The notes below the pieces were generated by a model. The model had not been told where the DNA came from and ran no database searches. It saw only the letters and a program-made list of their open reading frames with translations. From positions 1-33,661 of the forward strand of contig NZ_RXMA01000039.1 in the NCBI RefSeq assembly GCF_003966125.1: a stretch of DNA of 33,661 nt, written 5' to 3'. This DNA is from Azospirillum griseum. GTDB lineage: Bacteria; Pseudomonadota; Alphaproteobacteria; Azospirillales; Azospirillaceae. The translations under genes were made by a program, and so were the position numbers. This document shows positions 16,282-24,568 of the stretch, in pieces (within the stretch, counting starts at the first letter, position 1; every line of letters starts with the position of its first letter).

Positions 16282-16458
16282 TTAGTGGCAGGGGAACGCG
16301 AAGGAGTGACGGGCGTCGTGGGCCGCGTCGTGGATCTGCTGCGGCTGCGCGAAACCGACACCGTACAGAATGAAGCTGCCGAACAGCATCGCGGCAAAGG
16401 CGGCGGCGGCGGTGCGGCTGGTGGTCGCTGCGGTCGAGCGGAGCGAACGGATGGTCAT
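16282..16458 (-). CDS. cbtB: Cobalt transporter subunit CbtB
   Basis: A 58-residue protein with one membrane span (about residues 17-36) and a histidine-rich tail, HDAAHDARHSFAFPCH (His43, His47, His51, His58), the defining C-terminal pattern of CbtB. The frame is open further upstream but that part is the riboswitch region; the ATG at 16458 has an AAGGAA ribosome site at about 8-base spacing (16474-16467). It is the first gene after the riboswitch and lies nine bases before cbtA. CbtB is presumed to present cobalt to, or form a complex with, CbtA. Confidence 0.9.
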   Translation of the reverse strand: MTIRSLRSTAATTSRTAAAAFAAMLFGSFILYGVGFAQPQQIHDAAHDARHSFAFPCH

Positions 16459-16478
16459 GGCTTCGGTTTTCCTTGTGT

Positions 16479-16496
16479 CCCGCCACACCCGGCGGG
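16479..16496 (-). promoter_or_regulatory. Hairpin between the riboswitch and the cbtB ribosome site
   Basis: CCCGCC/GGCGGG with a 6-base loop lies in the leader, 20 bases downstream of the B12 box and five bases before the AAGGAA ribosome site. It has no U-run, so it is not an intrinsic terminator. It is the natural candidate for the expression platform that couples ligand binding to ribosome access. The stem itself is certain; the role is inferred. Confidence 0.45.
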
Positions 16497-16517
16497 GTTG
16501 GAATCGTTGCGCGCGTC

Positions 16518-16698
16518 CGACGGCAGGTTTCCTGGCTCGCGGGTCGTCGCTCCGTGTCTTCCGCCTTCCCGGTCGTTCGACCAGTGGCATCAGGAAGAGG
16601 AACTCGCCGCACACAGTTGCGGGGGCAGCCACGGCATGGGGAAACGGCGCAAACCGGCTCCCGAACCGCATTCCCTATTATCCAGGCAACACCAAAGG
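16518..16698 (-). promoter_or_regulatory. Cobalamin riboswitch upstream of cbtB
   Basis: Reading leftward, the leader shows the ordered conserved elements of the B12 riboswitch: GGTGTTGCC near 16694-16685, GGGAATGCGGT near 16675, GGCTGCCCCCGCAACTGTG near 16630-16612, GATGCCACTG near 16592-16583, GGGAAGGCGGAAGAC near 16571-16557, and the B12 box GAGCCAGGAAACCTGCC at 16537-16521. Binding of adenosylcobalamin is expected to repress cbtB-cbtA-cobW-cobN-cobG-cobH-cobI-cobJ. The 80 bases between its 5' end and the preceding gene's stop (16779) must hold the promoter; I could not fix it. No second copy is visible before cobL or cobA. Confidence 0.93.
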
Positions 16699-16778
16699 CG
16701 GCGTCACCCGGCACCGTCGGACCACCACCATCGCAGCCAGCAACCCCATTTGCAAGCGCGGATGCGCGGCGGCGGTTT

Positions 16779-17267
16779 TCAGAAGCCCCGGCCGGAACCG
16801 ACCAGCCGCATCCGACCGGCGGGCGACAGGTCGGGCAGAACGGCGAAAACGGTTTCCTCGGTCAATTCGCTGATCTGGCGACGCTTGGCGCGGGCGGCCT
16901 CGGCGGCGGCGCGAACGGCGGCGGCGTCGAAATCGGGGCGCTCCAGCAGGCCGCGCACGGCCTGCCCGGCGACGCGGTACTCCTCGCTCAAGGTCTGGAA
17001 GCGCGGGCGCAGCGGTTCGAAGGCGGCGCGCAGGCGGGCAGCGTCGCCGTCCGACAGGTCGGACGCGATCCGCTCGACGAAGCGGTCGGGCATCGGGCGG
17101 TAGGGCGGCGGTCCCGGACGGTGCCACCAGCCCAGCAGCATCGCCCCCAGGAACAGGTTCAGCGCCACCGACAGCAGGGCCAAGGCGCGCAGGCCCCGGA
17201 GGGAGCCGGTCAGCGATCCGGTCAGCGGACGCAGGGTGGCCAGCCCCTTCATCACCGGTGGCGTCAT
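16779..17267 (-). CDS. Periplasmic metal-sensor-like protein (Metal_resist/CnrX-like)
   Basis: A 162-residue protein with one N-terminal membrane anchor (about 26-48, ending GWWHR) and a helical outer domain. Features such as RFVERIASDLSDGDAARLRAAFEP (61-84 region), SEEYRVAGQAVRGLLERPDFD (94-114 region) and a helix ending in VFAVLPDLSPAGR match the CpxP/Spy/CnrX-like 'heavy-metal resistance' fold. The domain has no histidine or cysteine, so direct binding of nickel or cobalt as in CnrX is doubtful; it may sense envelope stress through other contacts. Its ATG overlaps the anti-sigma stop as ATGA (17267-17264). The three genes probably act as sigma factor, inhibitor and outer sensor. Confidence 0.72.
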   Translation of the reverse strand: MTPPVMKGLATLRPLTGSLTGSLRGLRALALLSVALNLFLGAMLLGWWHRPGPPPYRPMPDRFVERIASDLSDGDAARLRAAFEPLRPRFQTLSEEYRVAGQAVRGLLERPDFDAAAVRAAAEAARAKRRQISELTEETVFAVLPDLSPAGRMRLVGSGRGF

Positions 17268-17692
17268 CGGGTGTCTCCATCGAACAGCGTGGTCACATCG
17301 TCGCTCAACAGCGCGACCTCGGCCCCGCGCGGCTGATTGGTTGGCGCGGTCAGGCGGTGCCCGGCCTGCCAGCCCAGCGTCAGCAGCGCCATGCATAGCG
17401 CGGCCGCCGTCCAGCGCGGCATCCGCCCCAGCAGCAGCACCATCAGCGTCTCTTGCGGGGTGGCGCGGGCGGCCTGCCCCACCCGCGCCAGCAGGCGGGC
17501 AAGGCGGGCGTCGTCAATGTCCGGCGGCGCACCGGTCAGACGGCGGTCGAACGCCGCTTCGCGCTGTTGGGCGGCGCGCAGCGTCGGGTCGGTGGCGAGT
17601 GCCGTCTCGGCCCCGGCCCGCAATTCCGGCGGCCAGCGCGTCGGGTCGGCCCCGAACTCGGCCAGATGGCGGAGGAACTGGCTCTCGGTCAT
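17264..17692 (-). CDS. Membrane anti-sigma factor
   Basis: A 142-residue protein encoded directly after an ECF sigma factor. The N-terminal half is cytoplasmic and begins TESQFLRHLAEFGADPTRWP; the GADPxRWP motif is common in anti-sigma-like proteins of Rhodospirillales. One membrane span lies at about 94-111 (TAAALCMALLTLGW), with a 30-residue outer tail. It lacks the H-x3-C-x2-C zinc motif. The ATG overlaps the sigma stop (17692-17689) and the stop overlaps the sensor start, so all three are coupled. Role is inferred from position, topology and the motif. Confidence 0.75.
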   Translation of the reverse strand: MTESQFLRHLAEFGADPTRWPPELRAGAETALATDPTLRAAQQREAAFDRRLTGAPPDIDDARLARLLARVGQAARATPQETLMVLLLGRMPRWTAAALCMALLTLGWQAGHRLTAPTNQPRGAEVALLSDDVTTLFDGDTR

Positions 17693-18243
17693 GATGGCTC
17701 CCTCCCGGCGTTCAGCGCCGTTTTCAGCGCGACCCGCGCGCGGGCCAGCAGCGAGGCAAAGGCGCTTTCGCGCACCCCCAGAACATCGGCGGCCTGCCGC
17801 TGGCTCAGGCCATCCTGATGAAACAGCACCACGGCGGCCCGCTGGCGGTCGGGCAGCGCGTCCAGCGCGCGGGCCAGACGGTCGGCCTCCTGCCGTTCGG
17901 CGATGCGGTCGAGCGCGTCCGGCCCGCTGTCGGCGATGGTGTCGGCGGCGTCCAACGGCGACCAACCGGGGCGGCGGCCCCGGTCGATGGCGAGGTTGAC
18001 GACAATCCTGTGCAACCAGGTGGTGAAGGCGGCGCGCGAACCGTCCCAGCGCGCCGCGTGCCGCCACACCCGCAAGAACGCCTCCTGCGCGATGTCGTCG
18101 GCGTCGGCCGGGTTGCCGGTCAGGCGTTGGGCCAGCGTCACCGCGCGGCGCAGGTGGCGCGCGGCCAGCCGATCGAAGGCGGCGGCGTCACCGCCCGCCA
18201 CCCGCGCCATCAGCGCCTCGTCGCTGTCCTCCGTCCCGGTCAT
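17689..18243 (-). CDS. ECF-type RNA polymerase sigma factor
   Basis: A 184-residue sigma-70-family protein with only the sigma-2 and sigma-4 domains. Sigma-2 (about 22-92) includes DIAQEAFLRVW and FTTWLHRIVVNLAIDRGR; sigma-4 (about 122-175) includes LPDRQRAAVVLFHQDGLSQ and the helix-turn-helix AADVLGVRESAFASLLARAR. It would direct RNA polymerase to a specific regulon when released from the anti-sigma protein encoded next. The gene lies 82 bases downstream of the second RND permease and may be cotranscribed with the pump or have its own promoter in that gap. A GAAC occurs there, but I could not place a convincing -10 partner. Confidence 0.92.
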   Translation of the reverse strand: MTGTEDSDEALMARVAGGDAAAFDRLAARHLRRAVTLAQRLTGNPADADDIAQEAFLRVWRHAARWDGSRAAFTTWLHRIVVNLAIDRGRRPGWSPLDAADTIADSGPDALDRIAERQEADRLARALDALPDRQRAAVVLFHQDGLSQRQAADVLGVRESAFASLLARARVALKTALNAGREPS

Positions 18244-18325
18244 CGCTGCGCCGTCCGCCGTCGTCTGCGGCAGGGGTACGGCAAGCGGCCAGGAAACGCA
18301 CCTGTTCGTTTGCGCTCTCCTTTGG

Positions 18326-21300
18326 TCATTCCGCCGGGGTGGAGGCTGCGGGTGGGGCGGCCAGCGTGTGGCGACCGCGTTTGCGGCGCAGGGCCAGCTT
18401 TTCCAGGGTCAAATAGAGGACCGGCGTGGTGTAGAGCGTCAGCATCTGGCTGACCAGCAGCCCGCCCATGATCGCCACGCCCAGCGGGCGGCGCAATTCG
18501 CCGCCGGTCCCGTAATCGAAGGCCAACGGGACCGCGCCCAGCAGGGCGGCCATGGTCGTCATCATGATCGGGCGGAAACGGACGAGTGCCGCCTCGCGGA
18601 TCGCCTCGAACGGCGGCAGGCCGCGTTCGCGTTCGGCCTCCAGCGCGAAGTCGATCATCATGATGGCGTTCTTCTTCACGATGCCGATCAGCAGGATCAG
18701 GCCGATCATCGCCACGATCGACAGATCGTACCCCGCCAGGATCAGCGCGATCAGCGCCCCCAGCCCGGCGGATGGCAGGGTGGCGAGGATGGTCAGGGGG
18801 TGGATCAGGCTTTCGTACAGAATCCCCAACACACCGTAGATGGTCAGCAACGCCGCCAAAATCAGGAACGGTTGGCTGGATTGCGATTGCTCGAAGGCCC
18901 TTGCGGTCCCCTGGAACCCGGCGCGGATGCTGGCGGGCATGCCGATGTCCTCCGCCGCCCGCGCGATGACGGCGGTGGCCTGCGACAGCGACACGTCGGG
19001 GGCGAGGTCAAAGGTGAGGTTGGCGACCGGAAAGCCGCTCTGGTGCTGGACGGAGGACGCCTGGTTGCCGATGACGACGCTGGCGACGGTGGCGAGCGGA
19101 ACCAGACCGGCGCGGCCCGGAACCATGATGGTCTTGAGCGCGTCCGGCCCCAGCGCGTCCTTGGGATCGACCTCCAGCACGACCTTGTGCTGGTTCTGCG
19201 CCAGATACATGGTGGAAACCTGACGCTGGCCGAAGGCGTTGTAGAGGGTGGATTCCAGCGCGCTCAACGACACGCCCAGGCGTGACGCGGCGTCGCGGTC
19301 CACCACCACATTGGCCTGAACCCCGCCATTCTGGCGGTCGTTGGCGACGTCGATCAGCTCCGGCAGGGTGCGCATCTTTTCCACCAGCCGGGGTGCCCAC
19401 AGATTCAGCGCGGTGATGTCGGTCGCTTGCATGGAATAGACATACTGGCTGCGGCCCTGCCGCCCGCCGATGCGGATGTCCTGCACCGGGGTCAGGAACA
19501 GTTGCACCCCCGGCACGCGGGCGGCGCGCTGGCGCAGGCGCGGCAGCAGAACGGACAGCTCTTCGCGCTGGGACCGGGGTTTCAGGGTGATGAAGACGCT
19601 GCCGGAAAAGGCCCCGCCCGGCCCACCGCCGCCAATCGACGCCCCGACGCTCTCGATGGCGGGATCGCCGGTCAACGCCTCCTGCAAGGCGCGCTGGCGG
19701 GCAAGCATCGCCTGGAACGACACGTCGGGCGGCGGATCGGAAAAGCCGATCAGCATACCGGTGTCCTGCTGCGGCACGAAGCCCTTGGGCACCTGCCCAT
19801 ACAGCCAGACGCTGACTCCGGCCACCGCCACCGTCAGTACCAGCATGCTGCGCTGATGCTCCAACACCCAGGTCAAGCCGTCGGCGTAGAGGCCGAACAG
19901 ACGGTCGCCCAGCCAATCCAGCGCGCGGGCAAGGCGGCCCGGCGGCTTGCGGTCGGCCTCCGCGTTCAGCAGATGGGCGCACATCATCGGCGTCAGCGTC
20001 AGCGACACCACGGCGGACACCAGGATGGCGACCGACAGCGTCACCGCGAATTCCCGGAACAACCGCCCCATGATCCCGCCCATGAACAGGATGGGGATGA
20101 AGACGGCGACCAACGACAGGCTGATCGACACCACGGTGAAGGCAACCTGCCGCGCGCCCTTGATCGCGGCGGTCAATGGATCCTCGCCCGCCTCCAGACG
20201 GCGGACGATGTTTTCGATCACGACGATGGCGTCGTCCACCACAAAGCCGACCGAAATGGTCAGCGCCATCAGGGAGAAATTGTCTAGGCTGTAGCCGATG
20301 GCCCACATCGCGGCAAAGGTTCCGGCCAGCGACAGCGGCACGGCGGTCGCCGGAATGACGGTGGCCCACAGCCGCCGCAGGAACAGCGCCATCACCATCA
20401 CCACCATGGCCACGGTGACGGCCAGGGTCTTTTGCACATCGGCCACCGACGCGCGGATCATCGGGGTGCGGTCGCTGCGGATGGCGATCTGCACGCTGGA
20501 CGGCAACCACCCGGCCAACACCGGCAGTTCGGCGCGGATGGCGTCCACCGTCTCCACCACGTTCGATCCGGTCTGCTTCATCACATTGACCAGAACGGCG
20601 CGCTGGTTGCCGTACCACGCGGCGGTCCGGCTGTTTTCCGGGGCCTCGATCACCTCGGCCACATCGCCCAGGCGGATGGTGGCCCCGTTCTTTTCGGTGA
20701 CGATCAGGTTGCGGTAGGCGTCGGCCCCGAACAGCTGGTCACTCGCCCCGATGGTCCAGCTTTCCGCCACCCCGTCGAAACTGCCCTTGGGGCCGTTGGC
20801 GTTGGCCCCGGCGATGGCGCTGCGGATGGTGTCCAGGCTGATGCCCATCGACGCGGCGGCGGCGGCGTTGGCACGCACGCGCACGGCGGTTTTCTCTGCC
20901 CCGCTGATGGTGACTTGGCTGACGCCCTGGATCTGGCTCAGCCGTTGGCCGATGACGGTTTCGGCCAGCGAAAACACCTCCCCCGGCGGCAGGCTGGCGG
21001 AGGTGACGGCCAGCACCATGATCGGCGCGTCGGACGGGTTCATCCGGCGCAGGCGCGGCGGGTTGGGCAGGTCGGCGGGCAGGTCGCCGCCCGCCGCGTT
21101 GATCGCCGCCTGCACATCGCGGGAGGCGGATTCGATGTCGCGGCTCAGGTCGAACTGAATGATGACGGCGGTGCTGCCCATCGTGCTGTTGGAGGTCAGC
21201 TCCGACACCCCGGCGATGCGGGCCAGCCGCCGTTCCAGCGGGGTGGCGACCGACGCCGCCATGGTTTCCGGGCTGGCCCCGGGCAGGCTGGCGCTGACCA

Positions 21301-21436
21301 CGATGGTGGGAAACTCCACCTGTGGCAGCGGGGCCACCGGCAGGAAGCGGTAGGCGACCAGACCGACCAGCAGCAATCCGATCATCAGCAGCGAGGTGCC
21401 GACCGGGCGGTGGATGAAGGGGGTGGACAGCGCCAT
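18326..21436 (-). CDS. mdtC: RND multidrug efflux permease, second of pair (MdtC-like)
   Basis: A 1036-residue inner-membrane proton antiporter of the AcrB/MdtBC (HAE1) type. It has the usual first span (12-32), large periplasmic domain, and the proton-relay pair Asp401-Asp402 in ISVGFVVDDAIVVIENI; the second relay element GIVKKNAIMMID is present in the C-terminal half. It aligns with the preceding permease without gaps over the first 400 residues. Two RND permeases behind one membrane-fusion protein is the MdtABC arrangement, in which B and C form a mixed trimer. The gap to the preceding stop is six bases. No outer-membrane TolC-like gene is in the window. Substrate is unknown. Confidence 0.9.
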   Translation of the reverse strand: MALSTPFIHRPVGTSLLMIGLLLVGLVAYRFLPVAPLPQVEFPTIVVSASLPGASPETMAASVATPLERRLARIAGVSELTSNSTMGSTAVIIQFDLSRDIESASRDVQAAINAAGGDLPADLPNPPRLRRMNPSDAPIMVLAVTSASLPPGEVFSLAETVIGQRLSQIQGVSQVTISGAEKTAVRVRANAAAAASMGISLDTIRSAIAGANANGPKGSFDGVAESWTIGASDQLFGADAYRNLIVTEKNGATIRLGDVAEVIEAPENSRTAAWYGNQRAVLVNVMKQTGSNVVETVDAIRAELPVLAGWLPSSVQIAIRSDRTPMIRASVADVQKTLAVTVAMVVMVMALFLRRLWATVIPATAVPLSLAGTFAAMWAIGYSLDNFSLMALTISVGFVVDDAIVVIENIVRRLEAGEDPLTAAIKGARQVAFTVVSISLSLVAVFIPILFMGGIMGRLFREFAVTLSVAILVSAVVSLTLTPMMCAHLLNAEADRKPPGRLARALDWLGDRLFGLYADGLTWVLEHQRSMLVLTVAVAGVSVWLYGQVPKGFVPQQDTGMLIGFSDPPPDVSFQAMLARQRALQEALTGDPAIESVGASIGGGGPGGAFSGSVFITLKPRSQREELSVLLPRLRQRAARVPGVQLFLTPVQDIRIGGRQGRSQYVYSMQATDITALNLWAPRLVEKMRTLPELIDVANDRQNGGVQANVVVDRDAASRLGVSLSALESTLYNAFGQRQVSTMYLAQNQHKVVLEVDPKDALGPDALKTIMVPGRAGLVPLATVASVVIGNQASSVQHQSGFPVANLTFDLAPDVSLSQATAVIARAAEDIGMPASIRAGFQGTARAFEQSQSSQPFLILAALLTIYGVLGILYESLIHPLTILATLPSAGLGALIALILAGYDLSIVAMIGLILLIGIVKKNAIMMIDFALEAERERGLPPFEAIREAALVRFRPIMMTTMAALLGAVPLAFDYGTGGELRRPLGVAIMGGLLVSQMLTLYTTPVLYLTLEKLALRRKRGRHTLAAPPAASTPAE
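18542..18694 (-). repeat. Near-identical DNA segment shared by the two RND genes (copy 1)
   Basis: Bases 18612-18676 are identical over 65 bases to 21738-21802; after one mismatch another 17 bases match. A further 36-base perfect match links 18542-18577 to 21668-21703. The offset is 3126 bases in each case. The segment encodes the VKKNAIMMIDFALEAERERG region. Elsewhere in the two genes the DNA is clearly diverged. Confidence 0.85.
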
Positions 21437-21442
21437 GGCCGG

Positions 21443-24400
21443 TTACTCCGCCGCCGCCCGGTCGGGAACGGACCCAACGGCGGGCGTGGTGGCCTTGCGG
21501 GACGGGCGCAGGAAACGGCCCAGCCGGTCCATGTAGAGATAGACCACCGGCGTGGTGTAGAGCGTCAGGATCTGGCTGATGAGCAGGCCGCCGACGATGG
21601 CGATGCCCAGCGGGCGGCGCAGCTCCGACCCGGTCCCATGCTCCAACGCCAGCGGCAGAGCGCCCAACAGGGCGGCCATGGTCGTCATCATGATCGGGCG
21701 GAAGCGCAGGAGCGACGCCTCGTAGATCGAGCGTTCGGGCGGCAGGCCGCGTTCGCGTTCGGCCTCCAGCGCGAAGTCGATCATCATGATGGCGTTCTTC
21801 TTGACGATGCCGATCAGCAGAACGATGCCGATCAGGGCGATCAAGGACAGGTCGTGACCGGTCGCCATCAGGGCCAGGATCGCCCCGACCCCGGCGGACG
21901 GCAGGGTGGACAGGATGGTGATCGGGTGGATGGTGCTTTCGTACAGCACGCCCAACACGATGTAGACGGCGACCACCGCCGCCAGAATCAGCCAAGGTTG
22001 GCTGTCGAGCGAGGCGCGGAACTCGGCGGCGGTCCCGGCAAAGCGCGCGGTGGCGGTGTCGGGCATGCCGATGCTGGCGCGCGCCTGCTGGATCGCCGCC
22101 ACCGCGTCGCCCAGCGCCACACCGGGGGCCAGGTTGAACGACAGGGTGACGGAGGGGAATTGCCCCTGGTGGGTGATGACCAGCGGGGCGGTGGTGCGCG
22201 TCACCTTGACCAGCGCGTCGAGCGGGACCACCCCGCCGCCGGTGGCGCGGACATAGAGCTTGGACAGCGACACCGGATCCATCTGGAAGGAGGGTTCAAC
22301 CTCCAGAATGACCCGATACTGGTTGGTCTGGGTGTAGATGGTGGAGACCTGCCGCTGACCGAAGGCGTCGTACAGCGTGTCGTCGATGGCCTGCGGCAGC
22401 ACATGCAGGCGCGAGGCGGCGTCGCGGTCGATGGTCAGATAGACTTGCAGGCCATAGGGCTGCTGATCGGTCGCCACATCGGTCAATTCAGGCCGTGCGC
22501 GCAGGGCGGCCAGCAGGCGAGGCGTCCAGTTGGTCAGCTCCTGCGGGTCGGCGTCCTGCAACACATACTGGTATTGGGTGCGGCTGACCCGGCTGTCGAT
22601 CTGCACATCCTGCGCGGCCTGCATGAACAGCGAGATGCCCGACGCGTCCGCCGTAGCCGCGCGCAGCCGGGCGATGATCTCCTCGGCCGAGGCGTTGCGC
22701 TGGTCGCGCGGCTTGAGCGCGATGGTCAGGCTGCCGCTGTTGGTGGTGGCGTTGACCGATCCGGTGCCGACGAAGCTCGCCACCGCCGCCACATCGGGGT
22801 CCTGGCGCACGATCTCGGCGATGGCGCGTTGCCGCTCGCTCATCGCCTTGACGGAGATGGAGGGCGCCGCCTCCGTCACGCCCAGGATGACGCCGGTGTC
22901 CTGCTGCGGCAGAAAGCCTTTCGGGACCGCATCGTACAGCCACAGGGTGGCGATCAGCGTGGCGATGGTGACGGCCAGCGTCAACGGCTGATGGCGCAGC
23001 ACCACGTGCAGCGACGCGCCATACCCGCGCAGCAGTGCGTCAAAGAGCCGTTCGCTCCAGCGGAACAGGGCGTTTTGCGGCTCCTCCTCCTGCGGCTTCA
23101 GCAGGCGGGCGCACATCATCGGCGTCAGAGTCAGCGAAATCACCGCCGAGACCAGGACGGCGATGGACAGCGTGATGGCGAATTCGCGGAACAGACGGCC
23201 GACCACCCCGCTCATGAACAGCAGCGGGATGAAGACGGCGATCAGCGACAAGGTCAACGAGACGACGGTGAAGCCGATTTCCCGCGCGCCGGTCAAGGCC
23301 GCCTGCATCGGGGATTTTCCCTCCTCGATGTGGCGGACGATGTTTTCGATCATGACGATGGCGTCATCGACGACGAAGCCGGAGGCAATCGTCAGCGCCA
23401 TCAAGGACAAATTGTCGAGGCTGAAGCCGCACAGCGCCATGATGCCGAAGGTGCCGATCAGCGACAGCGGCAGGGCGGCGGCGGGGATGATGGTGGCCCA
23501 CGCCTTGCGCAGGAACAGGAAGATGACCAGCACGACCAGACCGGCGGTCAGCACCAGCGTCTTTTGCACATCGGCGACGGAGGCGCGGATGGTTTCCGTC
23601 CGGTCGGTCAGCACCGCCATGGTGATCTGCGGCGGCAGGGCGGCTTGCAGCGACGGCAGCAGGGCACGGATGCGGTCCACCGTGTCGATGATGTTGGCAC
23701 CGGGCTGGCGCTGGATGGTCAGGAGCACCGCCGGTTTGCCGTCGTGCCACGCCGCCAGTCGGGTGTTTTCCACCGAATCCACCACCGCGCCGATGTCCGA
23801 CAGCCGCACCGGCCCGCCATTCTTGTAGGCGACGATGATCGGGCGGTAGGCGGCGGCGTTTTCGATCTGGTCGTTCACGCCGATGGCCCAGCTTTGGCGC
23901 GGCCCGTCGAAACTGCCCTTGGGGGCGTTGACGTTGGCCTGGGTGATGGTGCTGCGCACATCCTCCAGCGTCAGGCCCAACCCGGCCACCGCGCCGGGGT
24001 TGACCTGCACCCGCACCGCCGGGCGCAAGCCGCCCTCGATCCCGACATAGCCGACGCCATCGACCTGCGACAGCTTTTGCGCCAGCAGCGTGTCGGCGGC
24101 ATCGCTGATGGTTTCCAGACGCAGGCTGTCGGCGCTGAGGGCCAGCACCATGACCGGAGCGTCGGCGGGATTCACCTTGTCGTAGACGGGCGGGTTCGGC
24201 AGCCCCTTGGGCAAGCCGCCCGCCGCCGCGCTGATGGCCGATTGCACGTCCTGCGACGCCGCGTCGATGTTGCGGGTCAGGTTGAATTGCAGGGTGATGG
24301 TGGACAGGCCGAAGGAGCTGGTCGAGATCATCGACGCGATCCCGGCGATTTGCCCCAATTGCCGTTCCAGCGGGGCCGTGACCGACGAGGCGATGACCTC

Positions 24401-24568
24401 CGGTGACGCCCCCGGCAATTGGGTGGTGACGCGCACCGTCGGGAAATCGACCGTCGGCAGCGACGAGATGGGCAGGGCGCTGTAGCCCAGCAGCCCCAGC
24501 AGCACCACCGCCATCATCAGAAGGCCGGTGGCGACCGGGCGCAGGATGAAGGGGGCCGACAGGTTCAT
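21443..24568 (-). CDS. mdtB: RND multidrug efflux permease, first of pair (MdtB-like)
   Basis: A 1041-residue AcrB/MdtBC-type permease. It opens MNLSAPFILRPVATGLLM, carries the proton-relay pair Asp401-Asp402 in IASGFVVDDAIVMIENI, and retains GIVKKNAIMMID later. Both permeases keep the relay residues, so neither looks like a non-transporting partner by this criterion. Its ATG overlaps the membrane-fusion-protein stop as ATGA (24568-24565), and its stop is six bases before the second permease. By gene order it corresponds to MdtB. It would bind the adaptor and a TolC-type outer channel encoded elsewhere. Confidence 0.9.
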   Translation of the reverse strand: MNLSAPFILRPVATGLLMMAVVLLGLLGYSALPISSLPTVDFPTVRVTTQLPGASPEVIASSVTAPLERQLGQIAGIASMISTSSFGLSTITLQFNLTRNIDAASQDVQSAISAAAGGLPKGLPNPPVYDKVNPADAPVMVLALSADSLRLETISDAADTLLAQKLSQVDGVGYVGIEGGLRPAVRVQVNPGAVAGLGLTLEDVRSTITQANVNAPKGSFDGPRQSWAIGVNDQIENAAAYRPIIVAYKNGGPVRLSDIGAVVDSVENTRLAAWHDGKPAVLLTIQRQPGANIIDTVDRIRALLPSLQAALPPQITMAVLTDRTETIRASVADVQKTLVLTAGLVVLVIFLFLRKAWATIIPAAALPLSLIGTFGIMALCGFSLDNLSLMALTIASGFVVDDAIVMIENIVRHIEEGKSPMQAALTGAREIGFTVVSLTLSLIAVFIPLLFMSGVVGRLFREFAITLSIAVLVSAVISLTLTPMMCARLLKPQEEEPQNALFRWSERLFDALLRGYGASLHVVLRHQPLTLAVTIATLIATLWLYDAVPKGFLPQQDTGVILGVTEAAPSISVKAMSERQRAIAEIVRQDPDVAAVASFVGTGSVNATTNSGSLTIALKPRDQRNASAEEIIARLRAATADASGISLFMQAAQDVQIDSRVSRTQYQYVLQDADPQELTNWTPRLLAALRARPELTDVATDQQPYGLQVYLTIDRDAASRLHVLPQAIDDTLYDAFGQRQVSTIYTQTNQYRVILEVEPSFQMDPVSLSKLYVRATGGGVVPLDALVKVTRTTAPLVITHQGQFPSVTLSFNLAPGVALGDAVAAIQQARASIGMPDTATARFAGTAAEFRASLDSQPWLILAAVVAVYIVLGVLYESTIHPITILSTLPSAGVGAILALMATGHDLSLIALIGIVLLIGIVKKNAIMMIDFALEAERERGLPPERSIYEASLLRFRPIMMTTMAALLGALPLALEHGTGSELRRPLGIAIVGGLLISQILTLYTTPVVYLYMDRLGRFLRPSRKATTPAVGSVPDRAAAE
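21668..21820 (-). repeat. Near-identical DNA segment shared by the two RND genes (copy 2)
   Basis: This is the partner of 18542-18694 in the adjacent permease gene: 36 identical bases at 21668-21703 and 65 at 21738-21802, then 17 more after a single mismatch. Both copies are in the same orientation and frame. Confidence 0.85.

Noticed and set aside
16738..16778. Terminator after the sensor gene
   Set aside because: Only a short GCGC stem is present without a T-run, so it is not supported as a terminator.
18244..18325. Autoregulated ECF promoter before the sigma gene
   Set aside because: A GAAC is present but no -10 partner at the usual spacing; not strong enough to call.
20432..24406. 1324-codon plus-strand open frame antisense to the RND genes
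   Set aside because: Same cause: antisense of two certain RND permeases, low-complexity His/Gln/Arg/Gly composition, crosses gene boundaries.
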